Below the pieces are notes generated by a model, which was not told the origin of the DNA, did not search any database, and saw nothing but the letters and a program-made list of their open reading frames with translations. Positions 6,865-16,186 of a stretch of DNA of 64,000 nucleotides are shown in pieces. Position 1 is the first letter of the stretch. Each line of letters begins with the position of its first letter. This DNA comes from an uncultured Alphaproteobacteria bacterium (GTDB lineage Bacteria > Pseudomonadota > Alphaproteobacteria > RF32 > CAG-239), in NCBI GenBank assembly GCA_949282205.1, contig CASDOS010000054.1, forward strand, positions 1 through 64,000. Direction: 5' to 3'. The position numbers and the translations under genes were made by a program.

Positions 6865-8829
6865 CTAAACTCTTTTGATAAGTTGCTTTAATTCTTCAAC
6901 TAAATTTTCCGCCGTCAATCCATAATGCTCATACAGTTCATTCGCCGGACCGGAGGCGCCAAATGTATCTATTCCGATGGTTCTTTGTGCAAAACGATTC
7001 CATCCAAAAGTCGTTGCCGCTTCTATACTGATAATCGGCTTGTTTCCGAGTACATCCATTTGATAATGCATACTCTGTTCTTCAAATAATTCCATACACG
7101 GCATGGATACTACCGCTACATCTATGTTTTCCGCTAAAAGTTGCTTTTGCGCTTCGACCGCAATCGAAACTTCCGAGCCGGTTGCTATTATGGTTGCCTG
7201 TCTTTCTTTTTGTGCCGGAGAAATTATATACGCTCCTTTGGCGGTTTGATTTGTTTCTGCTGATTTACGCAATTGCGGCAAACCTTGACGTGATAAAGCC
7301 AAAATGCTCGGGCGATGTTCTTCCTCCAATGCTATTTCCCATGCTTCCGCCGTTTCCACAACATCACACGGACGGAAAGTTAATATATTCGGCATTGCTC
7401 GATATGAAGCTAAGTGCTCTATCGGCTGATGCGTCGGACCATCTTCGCCTACTCCGATAGAATCGTGGGTTAATACATAAATGACCCGTATTCCCATTAA
7501 AGCCGCTAATCTCATCGACGGACGCAAATAATCCGAAAATACAAAGAATGTTCCTCCGTAAGGAATAACTCCGCCATGCAGTGACATACCATTCATTATT
7601 GCTCCCATCGCGTGTTCACGGATACCATACATTATATTATTGCCGTGATAGTCTTGCGCCGTTACCGTTTTTAATCCTTCTACAAAGGTCAAATTTGACG
7701 CGGCCAAGTCCGCTGAGCCGCCTACTATTTCAGGAATATGTGGCACTATTGCCTTTAAACACATTTCTGACGCTTTTCTGGTTGCTACTTTAGTTTTTTC
7801 GTCTATCGCTTGTAGCTTTAGTGCTTTTAACGCTTCATTCCAACCTCTCGGTAACTTATTTGCTATGAAATCATGAAATTCTTTACCTGCTTCTTGTGCG
7901 GCTTTTACCCATTGCTCATAGCCTTCTTTATTTCTGTCTTGGGTTTTACGCCATATTTGTAAACTATCTTCCGGTACTTCAAACGTTTCATATGACCAAT
8001 TCAATTTTTGACGCATTAACTTTGTTTCTTCTTCTCCAAGCGGGGAACCATGACACTTCGATGTGCCTGCCTTATTGGGTGCACCGTATCCTATAGTGGT
8101 ACAGCAGCATATCAATGTCGGCTTATCTGATTTTTGCGCTTGTTCTATCGCGTGTCTGATTTCTTGATAATTGTGACCATTGATGCTAATTGTATTCCAC
8201 CCCATCGCTTCAAAACGCATTTGTTGATTGGTTGAGCTTGCTTTATCTACCGTCCCGTCAATCGTGATGTTGTTATTATCCCAGAACACTATCAATTTAT
8301 TTAATCTTAAATGTCCTGCCAACGAAGCGGCTTCTTCTGATATTCCCTCCATTAAACATCCATCTCCGGCGATTACATAAGTATAATGATTGCAGAGTTT
8401 ATCTCCATATTTGGCATTTATCATTCGTTCTGCCAGTGCCATGCCTACCGCAGATGAAATACCTTGCCCCAAAGGGCCGGTGGTCATGTCTATTCCCTCC
8501 AAATGTCCATATTCCGGATGTCCGGCCGTCTTGGAACCGAATTGTCTGAAATTTTTAATGTCCTCGATGTTGATATCTTTATATCCGGTTAGATATAATA
8601 GTGAGTACAGCAACATTGATCCATGTCCTGCCGATAAAACAAATCTATCTCTGTCAAACCATTTCGGAGCCTCGGGATTTAACTTTATATACTCTCCAAA
8701 TAAAATCGTCGCCACATCGGCCATACCCAATGGCATTCCAGGATGTCCTGAGTTGGATTTATTTATGGCATCTGCCGCTAAAAAACGAATTGTATTTGCC
8801 ATTTTTTGAAGGACAGTTGTTTCTATCAT
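6865..8829 (-). CDS. tktA: Transketolase
   Basis: This thiamine-diphosphate enzyme transfers two-carbon units between ketose and aldose phosphates in the non-oxidative pentose phosphate pathway. The 654-residue product is full length. It shows the N-terminal motif DAINKSNSGHPGMPLGMA, the ThDP-binding region GDGCLMEGISEEA through WDNNNITIDG, the pyrimidine-domain motif REHAMGAIMNGM near residue 410, HDSIGVGEDGPTHQPIEHL, and the C-terminal domain ending near ELKQLIKRV. A methyltransferase gene lies 12 bp upstream in the same direction, so the two are probably cotranscribed. Confidence 0.97.
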   Translation of the reverse strand: MIETTVLQKMANTIRFLAADAINKSNSGHPGMPLGMADVATILFGEYIKLNPEAPKWFDRDRFVLSAGHGSMLLYSLLYLTGYKDINIEDIKNFRQFGSKTAGHPEYGHLEGIDMTTGPLGQGISSAVGMALAERMINAKYGDKLCNHYTYVIAGDGCLMEGISEEAASLAGHLRLNKLIVFWDNNNITIDGTVDKASSTNQQMRFEAMGWNTISINGHNYQEIRHAIEQAQKSDKPTLICCCTTIGYGAPNKAGTSKCHGSPLGEEETKLMRQKLNWSYETFEVPEDSLQIWRKTQDRNKEGYEQWVKAAQEAGKEFHDFIANKLPRGWNEALKALKLQAIDEKTKVATRKASEMCLKAIVPHIPEIVGGSADLAASNLTFVEGLKTVTAQDYHGNNIMYGIREHAMGAIMNGMSLHGGVIPYGGTFFVFSDYLRPSMRLAALMGIRVIYVLTHDSIGVGEDGPTHQPIEHLASYRAMPNILTFRPCDVVETAEAWEIALEEEHRPSILALSRQGLPQLRKSAETNQTAKGAYIISPAQKERQATIIATGSEVSIAVEAQKQLLAENIDVAVVSMPCMELFEEQSMHYQMDVLGNKPIISIEAATTFGWNRFAQRTIGIDTFGASGPANELYEHYGLTAENLVEELKQLIKRV

Positions 8830-8841
8830 TGTTTCAGCTCC

Positions 8842-9999
8842 TTAATTATTTTCATGGTTTATCTCAAATAAGGCTATAAGTTCTTGGTGCGGCGAATATA
8901 CAAATTGATCTACCTGCACAACTTTTTTTAACTCATAACTGCTTTCTATCAATATCGTTGCATCATATACAAATGTTTTGGGATTACATGACACAAATAC
9001 TATTTTTTCGGGACGTGTTGTCCGTGGTATTGCGGCTATCGCTCGACATTGTTCATGCGCTCCAGCCCGCGGCGGATCTATTACCAAGGCCTTTACACCT
9101 CTTAAATCTTCTTTATCCATCGGTTCCTTAAATAAATTACGCTCTACTATTTCCACATTTTGTATTTGATTGCTGTTTAGTGCTTTGCGTAATCCTTGCA
9201 AGGATACAGATGAAGAATCGCATGATATTATTTCATTCTTTTTATTTTTAGCGAGAGGATAGGTAAATGTTCCTAATCCGCAAAATAAATCCGCAATCTT
9301 TCCGGTGGTTTCACCTATATATTCCATAACTTTGTTTATCATTGCCGTTTCAGACGCTTTTGATGCTTGTAAAAATACTCCTGAGGGAATTGGCACCGTA
9401 TATCCTGCAATATATAATTCCGGTGAAACTTTTTCCACCACCGTTTCCGCCGTGCCTTTTCCTATTATCCATGATAATCGCAATATAGCGGGAATTTTAT
9501 TTATAAACTCACCGACCAATAACCTATGTTCTAAAGTTGGTTCACTGTTTAATTTTAATAGTATGTCGAGCCCATTATCCGCATATAACATTTGTATTGA
9601 TCCTGCTCGAATCGGTTCTTGAGATTTTGATTGTTTTTTCTTTTTTATCGGACTTACTGTTTGCTCAACAGAACAAAATTCTTGTAAAAAATTCTTAATC
9701 TCAGGTAACAGGGCATTTATTTCAGGCAACAACATCGGACAATTTTCCATATCGACCAGATTATGCGTCTTACTCTCGTTAAAGCCTAAACACAATTTAC
9801 CTTTGACTTGCTTGAAGTCCATCTCTGCACGGCGGCGGTTTCCATCTCCGATATATATTGTATCTTCAATTATCGGTTGCGCTCCTCCTATATGACCGAT
9901 TGTTTGCTCAAAATCTTTTTGTTTACGTTGGCGGTATTCTAATTCCCCTAACTCGCGAAACGGACAACCGCCACATATCTGACAAATTTTATTTATCAT
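8842..9999 (-). CDS. 23S rRNA m5U methyltransferase-type enzyme (TrmA/RumA family)
   Basis: The 385-residue product has an N-terminal cysteine cluster (CQICGGCPFRELG, residues 6-18) of the kind that binds a [4Fe-4S] cluster in RumA-type enzymes. The SAM-binding motif is IADLFCGLGTFTYPLA, followed by VIDPPRAGAHEQC and the catalytic-Cys motif FVSCNPKTFVYD. There is little space for an N-terminal TRAM domain, as in the shorter alphaproteobacterial members. It probably methylates a uridine of 23S rRNA using SAM; the exact position cannot be read, so no symbol is given. It is the first gene of a pair with transketolase. Confidence 0.88.
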   Translation of the reverse strand: MINKICQICGGCPFRELGELEYRQRKQKDFEQTIGHIGGAQPIIEDTIYIGDGNRRRAEMDFKQVKGKLCLGFNESKTHNLVDMENCPMLLPEINALLPEIKNFLQEFCSVEQTVSPIKKKKQSKSQEPIRAGSIQMLYADNGLDILLKLNSEPTLEHRLLVGEFINKIPAILRLSWIIGKGTAETVVEKVSPELYIAGYTVPIPSGVFLQASKASETAMINKVMEYIGETTGKIADLFCGLGTFTYPLAKNKKNEIISCDSSSVSLQGLRKALNSNQIQNVEIVERNLFKEPMDKEDLRGVKALVIDPPRAGAHEQCRAIAAIPRTTRPEKIVFVSCNPKTFVYDATILIESSYELKKVVQVDQFVYSPHQELIALFEINHENN

Positions 10000-10148
10000 T
10001 GTTCCTCTCTTTTTCTTTTTATTACAAAAAAAATATCAGAAAAACAAGCATAGTTTTAAACATTTTTGCGTCCAATCTTTAAAAAAAAGATGAATATTAT
10101 TTTTAATGGTATATAATATGTTTGTAATTCATTTTTAGGGAGCTGTTT

Positions 10149-11297
10149 ATGTTTGTTCATATACCTGACCATTTTAGTTCAAGACTTCATTTCAATCTTC
10201 AAAAAACCCCCGTTTCAATTACGGATCGTTCTTCGCTTGGTTGGGTTGTTCTCGGTTGGATTTTCGGTACTCTGCTTTTATGCTTGGGTGTTTTTGAATT
10301 GTTTAGCTTTATTACTGCAGAAAAAGCTGACGGACAATCTTTTATTGTTGTCGAAATCTTCTCTTTTATCGTTATTTTGATTGCTATCGGGCTTATTATT
10401 GCATCTTTCTTTTCTTTTATCCGATACAAGAAATTCTTCTTCGACGGTAAAAATTTTACAATTATTTATCGACCGGCTTTAGGAATTAAACATCAGCTTA
10501 CCGAATCTATTGAGAACTATATGGGCGTTCGCTTAAGAGTCCTTTTTGTACAATCGGGACTTTTTAACAGAAGTCGATATGTTATTGATTTATACCATAA
10601 AGATCCCAACAAAATTGTCCCTCTTTATATCTCTATGAAAAATAAAAATGTTCGGAAAATTTGGGAAAATTACGCCAAAATGTTTAATCTTCCCGCACTT
10701 AGCGTCGGTGACAGAGGACTTATCCAACGCGAATGCGCCGATCTTGATAAATCTTTAAGCGAATTGGCTAAAGAGCAGAAATTACCTTTTATCGCAAGCG
10801 GTAAATTTCCGGCTCCGGCTTCCGTTATCGTTGATGAACAGTTTAAGGTAACTTCGATTGAACCTAATGGTATCTATTGGGATATTTTCAGTGTCCTCTT
10901 TTTATTGGTTGCTGTTTTTTCGGTTCTTCTACTTACTGCCGGAGGGGTTTACTTAACCATTATCGGAACTTCAATTCCTCTCAAATATTGGATTTGGGGA
11001 GCTTTATTGTTGTTGGCTATTATTTATTTTTCTATGAAACTTTTTAACTCTTATAAACTTATTATAGACAACCATACCGTTCGTGTTGTTACAACGTTAC
11101 TTGGTTCTTCCGTTGCCGAAGAAAGTATTGATATACAAAACATCGAAAATGTCGAGTTGGCTTATAATCCGACAATCGACCGCTATAATTTAGCTATCAT
11201 CAGTGACGAAAAAGTTATTAACTTCGGCAGCAGACTTCCTGTTAATGATTTGATTTGGGTCAGGGATTTTCTGATTCGAAAATTAATTGGTAATTAA
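10149..11297 (+). CDS. Four-helix inner-membrane protein of unknown function
   Basis: AGGGAG stands 7 bases before the ATG. The 382-residue product has two pairs of membrane segments (about residues 30-57, 70-95, 243-275 and 280-300). Each pair is followed by a soluble beta-rich stretch (FFFDGKNFTIIYRPALG..., and IDNHTVRVVTTLLGSSVAEE...). The alternation of paired helices with a strand-rich domain containing a charged helix recalls bacterial PH-like (bPH) membrane proteins, but I cannot confirm the family. It precedes the YfgM-like gene by 80 bp in the same direction. Confidence 0.75.
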   Translation: MFVHIPDHFSSRLHFNLQKTPVSITDRSSLGWVVLGWIFGTLLLCLGVFELFSFITAEKADGQSFIVVEIFSFIVILIAIGLIIASFFSFIRYKKFFFDGKNFTIIYRPALGIKHQLTESIENYMGVRLRVLFVQSGLFNRSRYVIDLYHKDPNKIVPLYISMKNKNVRKIWENYAKMFNLPALSVGDRGLIQRECADLDKSLSELAKEQKLPFIASGKFPAPASVIVDEQFKVTSIEPNGIYWDIFSVLFLLVAVFSVLLLTAGGVYLTIIGTSIPLKYWIWGALLLLAIIYFSMKLFNSYKLIIDNHTVRVVTTLLGSSVAEESIDIQNIENVELAYNPTIDRYNLAIISDEKVINFGSRLPVNDLIWVRDFLIRKLIGN

Positions 11298-11376
11298 TGA
11301 TACTTTTTCGTTGCGATTCAGGCAATGCTTTGCTAAATTGATGGAAAGTTTATTTTTTAACTGAGGAAATGTAGTC

Positions 11377-12102
11377 ATGGCAAAAGACATTAAACGTAAT
11401 GGTGAAAAAAGCAAAAATGCTGCCCAGAGTGGTAATCCTTATTTTAATTTAGATGCGGAAAAGGCTTTTTTTGAAGAAGTTGATGAAGAAGTCAGAAATG
11501 AAAAGTTTAAAGAACTTATCAATAAATATGGCGGCTATATTCTGACTTTCGTTATTTTGGTTTTAGCTTTGGCTGTCGGTTATGAGAAAATTGGTGAGTG
11601 GCGTATTAGTAAGGCTGAGCAGACTAACGCTCGTTATGTTCAGGCGGTTTCCGCTTCTTCCGATTACGAAAATAATATTGCCGAACTGGAAGGAATTGTC
11701 CACACCGAAACCGGTTTGTATAAAGATATTGCTCGCTTGCAAATCGCGAATATCTTACTTGATAATAATCAAACAGATAAGGCTTTGGCGGTTTTGACAC
11801 AAATTAGTGAAGATACTTCGGTTAGTGATAAAATTCGTGAGATTGCTGCAGTCAAATTGGCTACTTATAAAATCGACTCGTCTTCTTATAGCGAAATTGA
11901 AGCTATCTTAACGCCGATTGTTCAAAAAGGCGGTGCTTGGGCTCCGATGGCTAAGGAATTGTTGGCAATGTCCGCTATTCAAAATAAAGATTTGGATAAA
12001 GCTAAAACAATTTATGAAGAATTGCTCGCAAATGGTAATATATCCGAGGAATTTAAAGCCAGAATCAATGATATGCTGGCCTCTATCAATGGAGCTCAAT
12101 AA
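11377..12102 (+). CDS. YfgM-like tetratricopeptide membrane protein
   Basis: The 241-residue product has a charged cytoplasmic N-terminus, one membrane segment near residues 49-66 (YGGYILTFVILVLALAVGY) and a helical, TPR-like periplasmic domain. In many proteobacteria a YfgM/TPR_21 protein is encoded directly before bamB and der, and it works around the Sec translocon and periplasmic chaperones. The next gene here is bamB, which supports the call. The ribosome binding site is GAGG 9 bases before the ATG. Confidence 0.82.
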   Translation: MAKDIKRNGEKSKNAAQSGNPYFNLDAEKAFFEEVDEEVRNEKFKELINKYGGYILTFVILVLALAVGYEKIGEWRISKAEQTNARYVQAVSASSDYENNIAELEGIVHTETGLYKDIARLQIANILLDNNQTDKALAVLTQISEDTSVSDKIREIAAVKLATYKIDSSSYSEIEAILTPIVQKGGAWAPMAKELLAMSAIQNKDLDKAKTIYEELLANGNISEEFKARINDMLASINGAQ

Positions 12103-12125
12103 ATTTTGAGCTTCATTCTTTTTAT
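12091..12125 (+). terminator. Weak terminator after the YfgM-like gene
   Basis: AGCTCAA (12093-12099) pairs with TTGAGCT (12106-12112), followed by TCATTCTTTTT. The T run is interrupted, so termination may be partial, leaving some readthrough into bamB. Confidence 0.45.
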
Positions 12126-12218
12126 TGTTGATAAACTTGATTATATCTATCCCGAATATGAACTTTTTTAATTTATCTCTACGGAACGTGGTATTAATTG
12201 TTACTTTAGGAGTTCTCT

Positions 12219-13535
12219 ATGCGTTGGTTTAATAAAGGATTTTATGTTTGCGGTATGGCGCTTTGTCTTGTTGCTTGCGCTCAAGATAAAAAACTTCCAG
12301 AGGGTGTCAGAGTATCGGTTCTGGATGATAACATATCTCAAATTTCTATGGATAATAAATCTGTTAAATCTTTGCCTGCGCCTTATATTAACGCATCTTG
12401 GAGTCAAGCCGGAGTTAATCCTCAGCATATTATCGGAAATTTACAGGCTGGTTTTACGCTTAAAGAAAAATGGACACAGAGTTTCGGAAAAGGTATTAAC
12501 AAACGTGACCTATTGTTAGCAGCGCCGGTTGTCGGTAATGATGCGGTCTTTGTTATGGATACTAAAGGAAAAGTTTCCGCATTTGATTTGAATAGCGGAA
12601 AATTGCTGTGGGAGAATACATTATCTGCTAATATCGGCGGCTTTAAAGATACGAAAAGCAGAGCATCCGGTTTAGCCTATGATGATAATACCCTATTTGC
12701 TACAACGGGTTTTGGCGGAGTGTTTGCCATGAATGCTCAAACAGGTGCTCCTAAATGGCGTAAGGTCATGGAATCGCCTATTCGTATTGCGCCAACTGTT
12801 ACATCAAATATGCTTCTTGTACAAACCGTCGATAATCGCTTGTTTGCTTTAGATAAAAATAACGGGCAAGAAATATGGCGTTTCGGTGTTGCTCACGAGG
12901 ATACCGTTATCGCAGGTGGGGCATCTCCGGCTTATGACGCGGAAGACAATGTGGTTATTGCCGGATTTTCTAATGGCGAAATCGTTGTTCTCAATGCTAC
13001 TTTAGGTACTCCTTTATGGTCGCAGATGCTTGTTTCTAACAAACAAGCACGCTCGACGACTGAAATAAATACCGTCGGCGCTTATCCGATTGTTGAAGAA
13101 GGGGTTATCTATGCTATCAGCAATAGCGATGTTTTAGCGTCTTTCGATATGAGAACGGGTGATAAACTTTGGGAGAAAGAAATCGGCTCAATGCAGAATA
13201 TGTTGCTTGTCGGCAACTATTTATTCGTTGTTTCTAATAAAAACGTTTTGTATGCCGTAGAAAAATATTCCGGCGATGTTGTCTGGTCTTTGGATGTGCG
13301 CGATTATTTAAGCGATGAAGATACCAAAGCGGCAATTTATACCGCTCCGCCTCTTATGCTTAACGGACATATTTTACTTGCCTTTTCTAACGGTAAAATC
13401 TTAAAAGTTGATGCTAAAAACGGTCTTGTCGTTGCTAAGACAGAATTGGAGCTTGATATCAGTAACGGTTTGATTGCTGCTGAACAAAAGGTTATTGCTG
13501 TTTCTGACGATGCGGATGTGATTGTTTTTGAATAA
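12219..13535 (+). CDS. bamB: Outer membrane protein assembly factor BamB
   Basis: BamB is the lipoprotein beta-propeller of the BAM complex, which inserts beta-barrel proteins into the outer membrane. The 438-residue product has a lipoprotein signal (CGMALCLVACAQDKKLP, lipobox LVAC near residue 19). Repeated PQQ-type blades with the pattern AxDxxxGxxxW follow: VSAFDLNSGKLLWENTL, VFAMNAQTGAPKWRK, LFALDKNNGQEIWRFGV, LASFDMRTGDKLWEKE and LYAVEKYSGDVVWSLDV. AGGAG stands 8 bases before the ATG. The giant autotransporter at 41.5-47 kb is the sort of client BAM would assemble. Confidence 0.93.
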   Translation: MRWFNKGFYVCGMALCLVACAQDKKLPEGVRVSVLDDNISQISMDNKSVKSLPAPYINASWSQAGVNPQHIIGNLQAGFTLKEKWTQSFGKGINKRDLLLAAPVVGNDAVFVMDTKGKVSAFDLNSGKLLWENTLSANIGGFKDTKSRASGLAYDDNTLFATTGFGGVFAMNAQTGAPKWRKVMESPIRIAPTVTSNMLLVQTVDNRLFALDKNNGQEIWRFGVAHEDTVIAGGASPAYDAEDNVVIAGFSNGEIVVLNATLGTPLWSQMLVSNKQARSTTEINTVGAYPIVEEGVIYAISNSDVLASFDMRTGDKLWEKEIGSMQNMLLVGNYLFVVSNKNVLYAVEKYSGDVVWSLDVRDYLSDEDTKAAIYTAPPLMLNGHILLAFSNGKILKVDAKNGLVVAKTELELDISNGLIAAEQKVIAVSDDADVIVFE

Positions 13536-13552
13536 ATTGGACGGAGCTTATC

Positions 13553-14488
13553 ATGGTTAAAATTGTTGATGCAACTACCGAAATTTATCATTTGGATAGT
13601 CTGAGTGATTTGTGTACTCATATCGAAAAATGCGGTCGCACTTGTTATAAATCCGAAAATCTAATCACTAATGAAACAGCTATCCCTTTTATTTCCGGTA
13701 TTTTGAAAAGCGGTCACGAATCGGTTATTGAACACGCTAATGTTATTTTTTCCATGCCCGATACCGAGAAAAATCGCCGCATTTTAACGATGAAAGATGT
13801 TCGTGGTATGAACATTTCTATTGAAAACGACCCGCTCATCAATAAGGATGTTATTGTCGTTTCCGGTAATATGCGCGCGCTTCGTGATATCGCCAGACAA
13901 TATCATGTACACGACTTTTTAACTCTTATCGGTAATCCGTTATTTTATATCAAACCAGATGCCGAACCAAGTTTTGAAAATGTAAAAATTGAAAGTGTTC
14001 AAAGTTCCAGATTTTCTGAATTACACAATTATATTACAACTCACTCTGTTTGCGATTTAGGGGCTTATAAAGATATTACCAGACATCGCTTGGCTTCATT
14101 TTCCATTGAGTCTACCAGATATTGCAACTATTCAAAAGGTAAGTTTGGTAGTGAATTAACGGTTATAGATCCTTGTAATATAGAGAAAGACTCTCCCATG
14201 TATGAAGAGTGGTTAAAGTGTATGAATATGATTGAAGCTACTTATATGAAAATGGCTGAAATGGGTGGAAAAGGAGACCAGCTCAGAATGTTGCTTCCTC
14301 ACTCTATTAAGGCTGACATGATTATGTCTTCCAATATAACTGAATGGCGTCATATATTCTCATTGCGTTGTCATTCTGCAGCTCATCCTTCCGTACGCTT
14401 GGTTATGAAGATGATGTTAGAGAAATTTTATCAGATGTTCCCTGACTTCTTTGCGGACCAATACGAAACTTTTATCAAAAATCAATAA
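13553..14488 (+). CDS. thyX: Flavin-dependent thymidylate synthase ThyX
   Basis: ThyX makes dTMP from dUMP using FAD, NADPH and methylenetetrahydrofolate. The ThyX signature RHRxxSxxxxSxRY is present as RHRLASFSIESTRYCNYSK (near residue 180). An early block GHESVIEHANVIFSM matches the family's conserved histidine region, and a late block WRHIFSLRCHSAAHPSVR matches the C-terminal substrate-binding part. At 311 residues it is longer than many ThyX proteins because of inserted loops. It starts 18 bp after bamB with GGAG before the ATG, so it is inserted into the usual bamB-der order. No ThyA gene is in the window. Confidence 0.93.
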   Translation: MVKIVDATTEIYHLDSLSDLCTHIEKCGRTCYKSENLITNETAIPFISGILKSGHESVIEHANVIFSMPDTEKNRRILTMKDVRGMNISIENDPLINKDVIVVSGNMRALRDIARQYHVHDFLTLIGNPLFYIKPDAEPSFENVKIESVQSSRFSELHNYITTHSVCDLGAYKDITRHRLASFSIESTRYCNYSKGKFGSELTVIDPCNIEKDSPMYEEWLKCMNMIEATYMKMAEMGGKGDQLRMLLPHSIKADMIMSSNITEWRHIFSLRCHSAAHPSVRLVMKMMLEKFYQMFPDFFADQYETFIKNQ

Positions 14489-14566
14489 TACTTTGAGCGT
14501 CTATCTCTTGTAGTCTTGTTGTGGCATTGCGTAATCGTGAGTGATTTTTTAGCATTTATTTAGCGC

Positions 14567-14595
14567 TTGAAAAATTTGCGCCGTTATGTTATATG
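14567..14595 (+). promoter_or_regulatory. Predicted promoter of der
   Basis: TTGAAA at 14567-14572, a 17-bp spacer, and TATATG at 14590-14595, about 40 bp before the der start codon. Der therefore probably has its own transcript besides any readthrough from thyX. Confidence 0.5.
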
Positions 14596-14636
14596 CTTTA
14601 GTCAGTGTTTGTTTGATTTAACTAAAAGGATATAAA

Positions 14637-16058
14637 ATGGCGCTTAAAGTTGCAATTGTCGGTAGACCTAATGTTGGCAAATCCACCCTTTTTAACCGCT
14701 TGGTCGGTAAAAAATTGGCTCTGGTGCATGACTTGCCCGGCGTGACACGAGATAGAAAAGAAGCAATTGCCAAACTTAAAGATTTAGAGTTGGCTGTTAT
14801 TGATACAGCTGGTTACGAAGAAGCTCCAGAAGGGAAAATGGAGCAACGTATGTGGCAACAAACAAAACGCGCTATTGATGAATCTGATGTTGTACTATTC
14901 TTATTTGATGCGCGCGCGGGTATGCAGGCTTATGATGAGCATTTTGCCGATTTGGTGCGCAGAAGTAAAAAACCGGTATTGCTTTTAGCTAATAAATGCG
15001 AAGGGAAAGCTCAGAAGCAAGGAATTTTTGAAGCCTTTAAATTAGGACTTGGTTCTCCGATTATTTTTTCGGCTGAGCACAATATCGGTTTTGATGAACT
15101 TTATCTTCAACTGAAAGATTTTGATGAACAGATAAACTCTTCCAATAATGAAAAAAATGAAAATGATGTCGAGCCGAACGAAAATTCCATACCCGACAAT
15201 ATTTCTGAAGAAGATGAAAAAAATTATCTTGAAAATTTGAAAAAACGCCCGATACAAATTGCTGTGGTCGGACGGCCTAATGTCGGTAAATCTACACTTG
15301 TCAACGCTCTTCTTAATGATGAGCGTATGCTGACCGGTCCCGAAGCCGGATTAACTCGTGACGCAATTACTACTCGTTGGGAGTGGAAAGGTTGGACTAT
15401 CAACCTTGTCGATACTGCAGGACTTCGCAAACAAGCTAAAGTTTCCGGCGCGATTGAAAAAATGTCCGTCGAAAGCACTCTTTATGCCGCAAATATGGCT
15501 CAAGTCGTTATATTGGTTTTAGATGCCGACGGTGTTCTCGATAAGCAAGATTTAACGATTGCGCGTAAAGTTCTTGATGAAGGGCGTGCGTTGGTTATTG
15601 CCGTTAATAAATGGGATATTGCCGATAAAAAAGAGGCTTTGCAAAAATTAAATGACAAATTACAAACATCTCTTACTCAAGCAAAAGGGGTCCCTACTGT
15701 TACTATTTCAGCCTTAAAGAAAAAAGGATTGGATAAACTTTTAAGTGCCGTTATTAAAGTTTATGAGCGTTGGAATATTCGTATTCCGACTGCTCCTCTC
15801 AATAAATGGTTCAAGGATGTTCAAGAACAAAATCCTGCCCCATTAGGTAAAAATAAACGGCGTATTAAACTCCGCTATATTACGCAAGCTAAAACAAGAC
15901 CGCCGGCTTTTTTCATCTTTTCCAGTAATCCGGAGGGGTTGCCTGATTCTTATTTGAGATACTTAACCAATCAGTTACGAGAAACCTTTAATCTTAGAGG
16001 TGTGCCGATTAGAATAACAGTTCGAAAATCTGATAATCCCTATGCCGATAAAGATTAG
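14637..16058 (+). CDS. der: Ribosome biogenesis GTPase Der (EngA)
   Basis: Der is a tandem GTPase required for maturation of the 50S subunit. The 473-residue product has two complete G domains. The first carries GRPNVGKSTLFNRLVG, DTAGYEE and NKCE; the second, from about residue 205, carries GRPNVGKSTLVNALL, DTAGLRKQ and NKWD. They are joined by an acidic linker (residues 168-200). The C-terminal KH-like domain follows (NKRRIKLRYITQAKTRPPAF, FFIFSSNPEGLP, RGVPIRITVRKSDNPY). AAAGGA precedes the ATG. Length and architecture are normal. Confidence 0.97.
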   Translation: MALKVAIVGRPNVGKSTLFNRLVGKKLALVHDLPGVTRDRKEAIAKLKDLELAVIDTAGYEEAPEGKMEQRMWQQTKRAIDESDVVLFLFDARAGMQAYDEHFADLVRRSKKPVLLLANKCEGKAQKQGIFEAFKLGLGSPIIFSAEHNIGFDELYLQLKDFDEQINSSNNEKNENDVEPNENSIPDNISEEDEKNYLENLKKRPIQIAVVGRPNVGKSTLVNALLNDERMLTGPEAGLTRDAITTRWEWKGWTINLVDTAGLRKQAKVSGAIEKMSVESTLYAANMAQVVILVLDADGVLDKQDLTIARKVLDEGRALVIAVNKWDIADKKEALQKLNDKLQTSLTQAKGVPTVTISALKKKGLDKLLSAVIKVYERWNIRIPTAPLNKWFKDVQEQNPAPLGKNKRRIKLRYITQAKTRPPAFFIFSSNPEGLPDSYLRYLTNQLRETFNLRGVPIRITVRKSDNPYADKD

Positions 16059-16080
16059 TTAAGAATATTTATCAAAACTA

Positions 16081-16108
16081 AAGAGTGCTATTTAAGCGCT
16101 CTTTTTTT
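16081..16108 (+). terminator. Terminator of der
   Basis: AAGAGTGC (16081-16088) pairs with GCGCTCTT (16096-16103), followed by a run of T residues. Confidence 0.82.
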
Positions 16109-16134
16109 GTTGCGTATCGCCATATTTTTTGCAT

Positions 16135-16160
16135 AAAAAAGAGGTGCCGGCAGACACCTC
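16135..16160 (-). terminator. Terminator of the pilin gene at 16187
   Basis: On the minus strand GAGGTG (plus 16155-16160) pairs with CACCTC (plus 16141-16146), followed by six T residues. Confidence 0.8.
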
Positions 16161-16186
16161 TTCTTTTTCTTTAACTAAGCAGTGGC

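Noticed and set aside
6666-6878. Plus-strand open frame of 70 codons before transketolase
   Set aside because: No ribosome binding site, unlikely composition, and it overlaps the transketolase terminator and stop.
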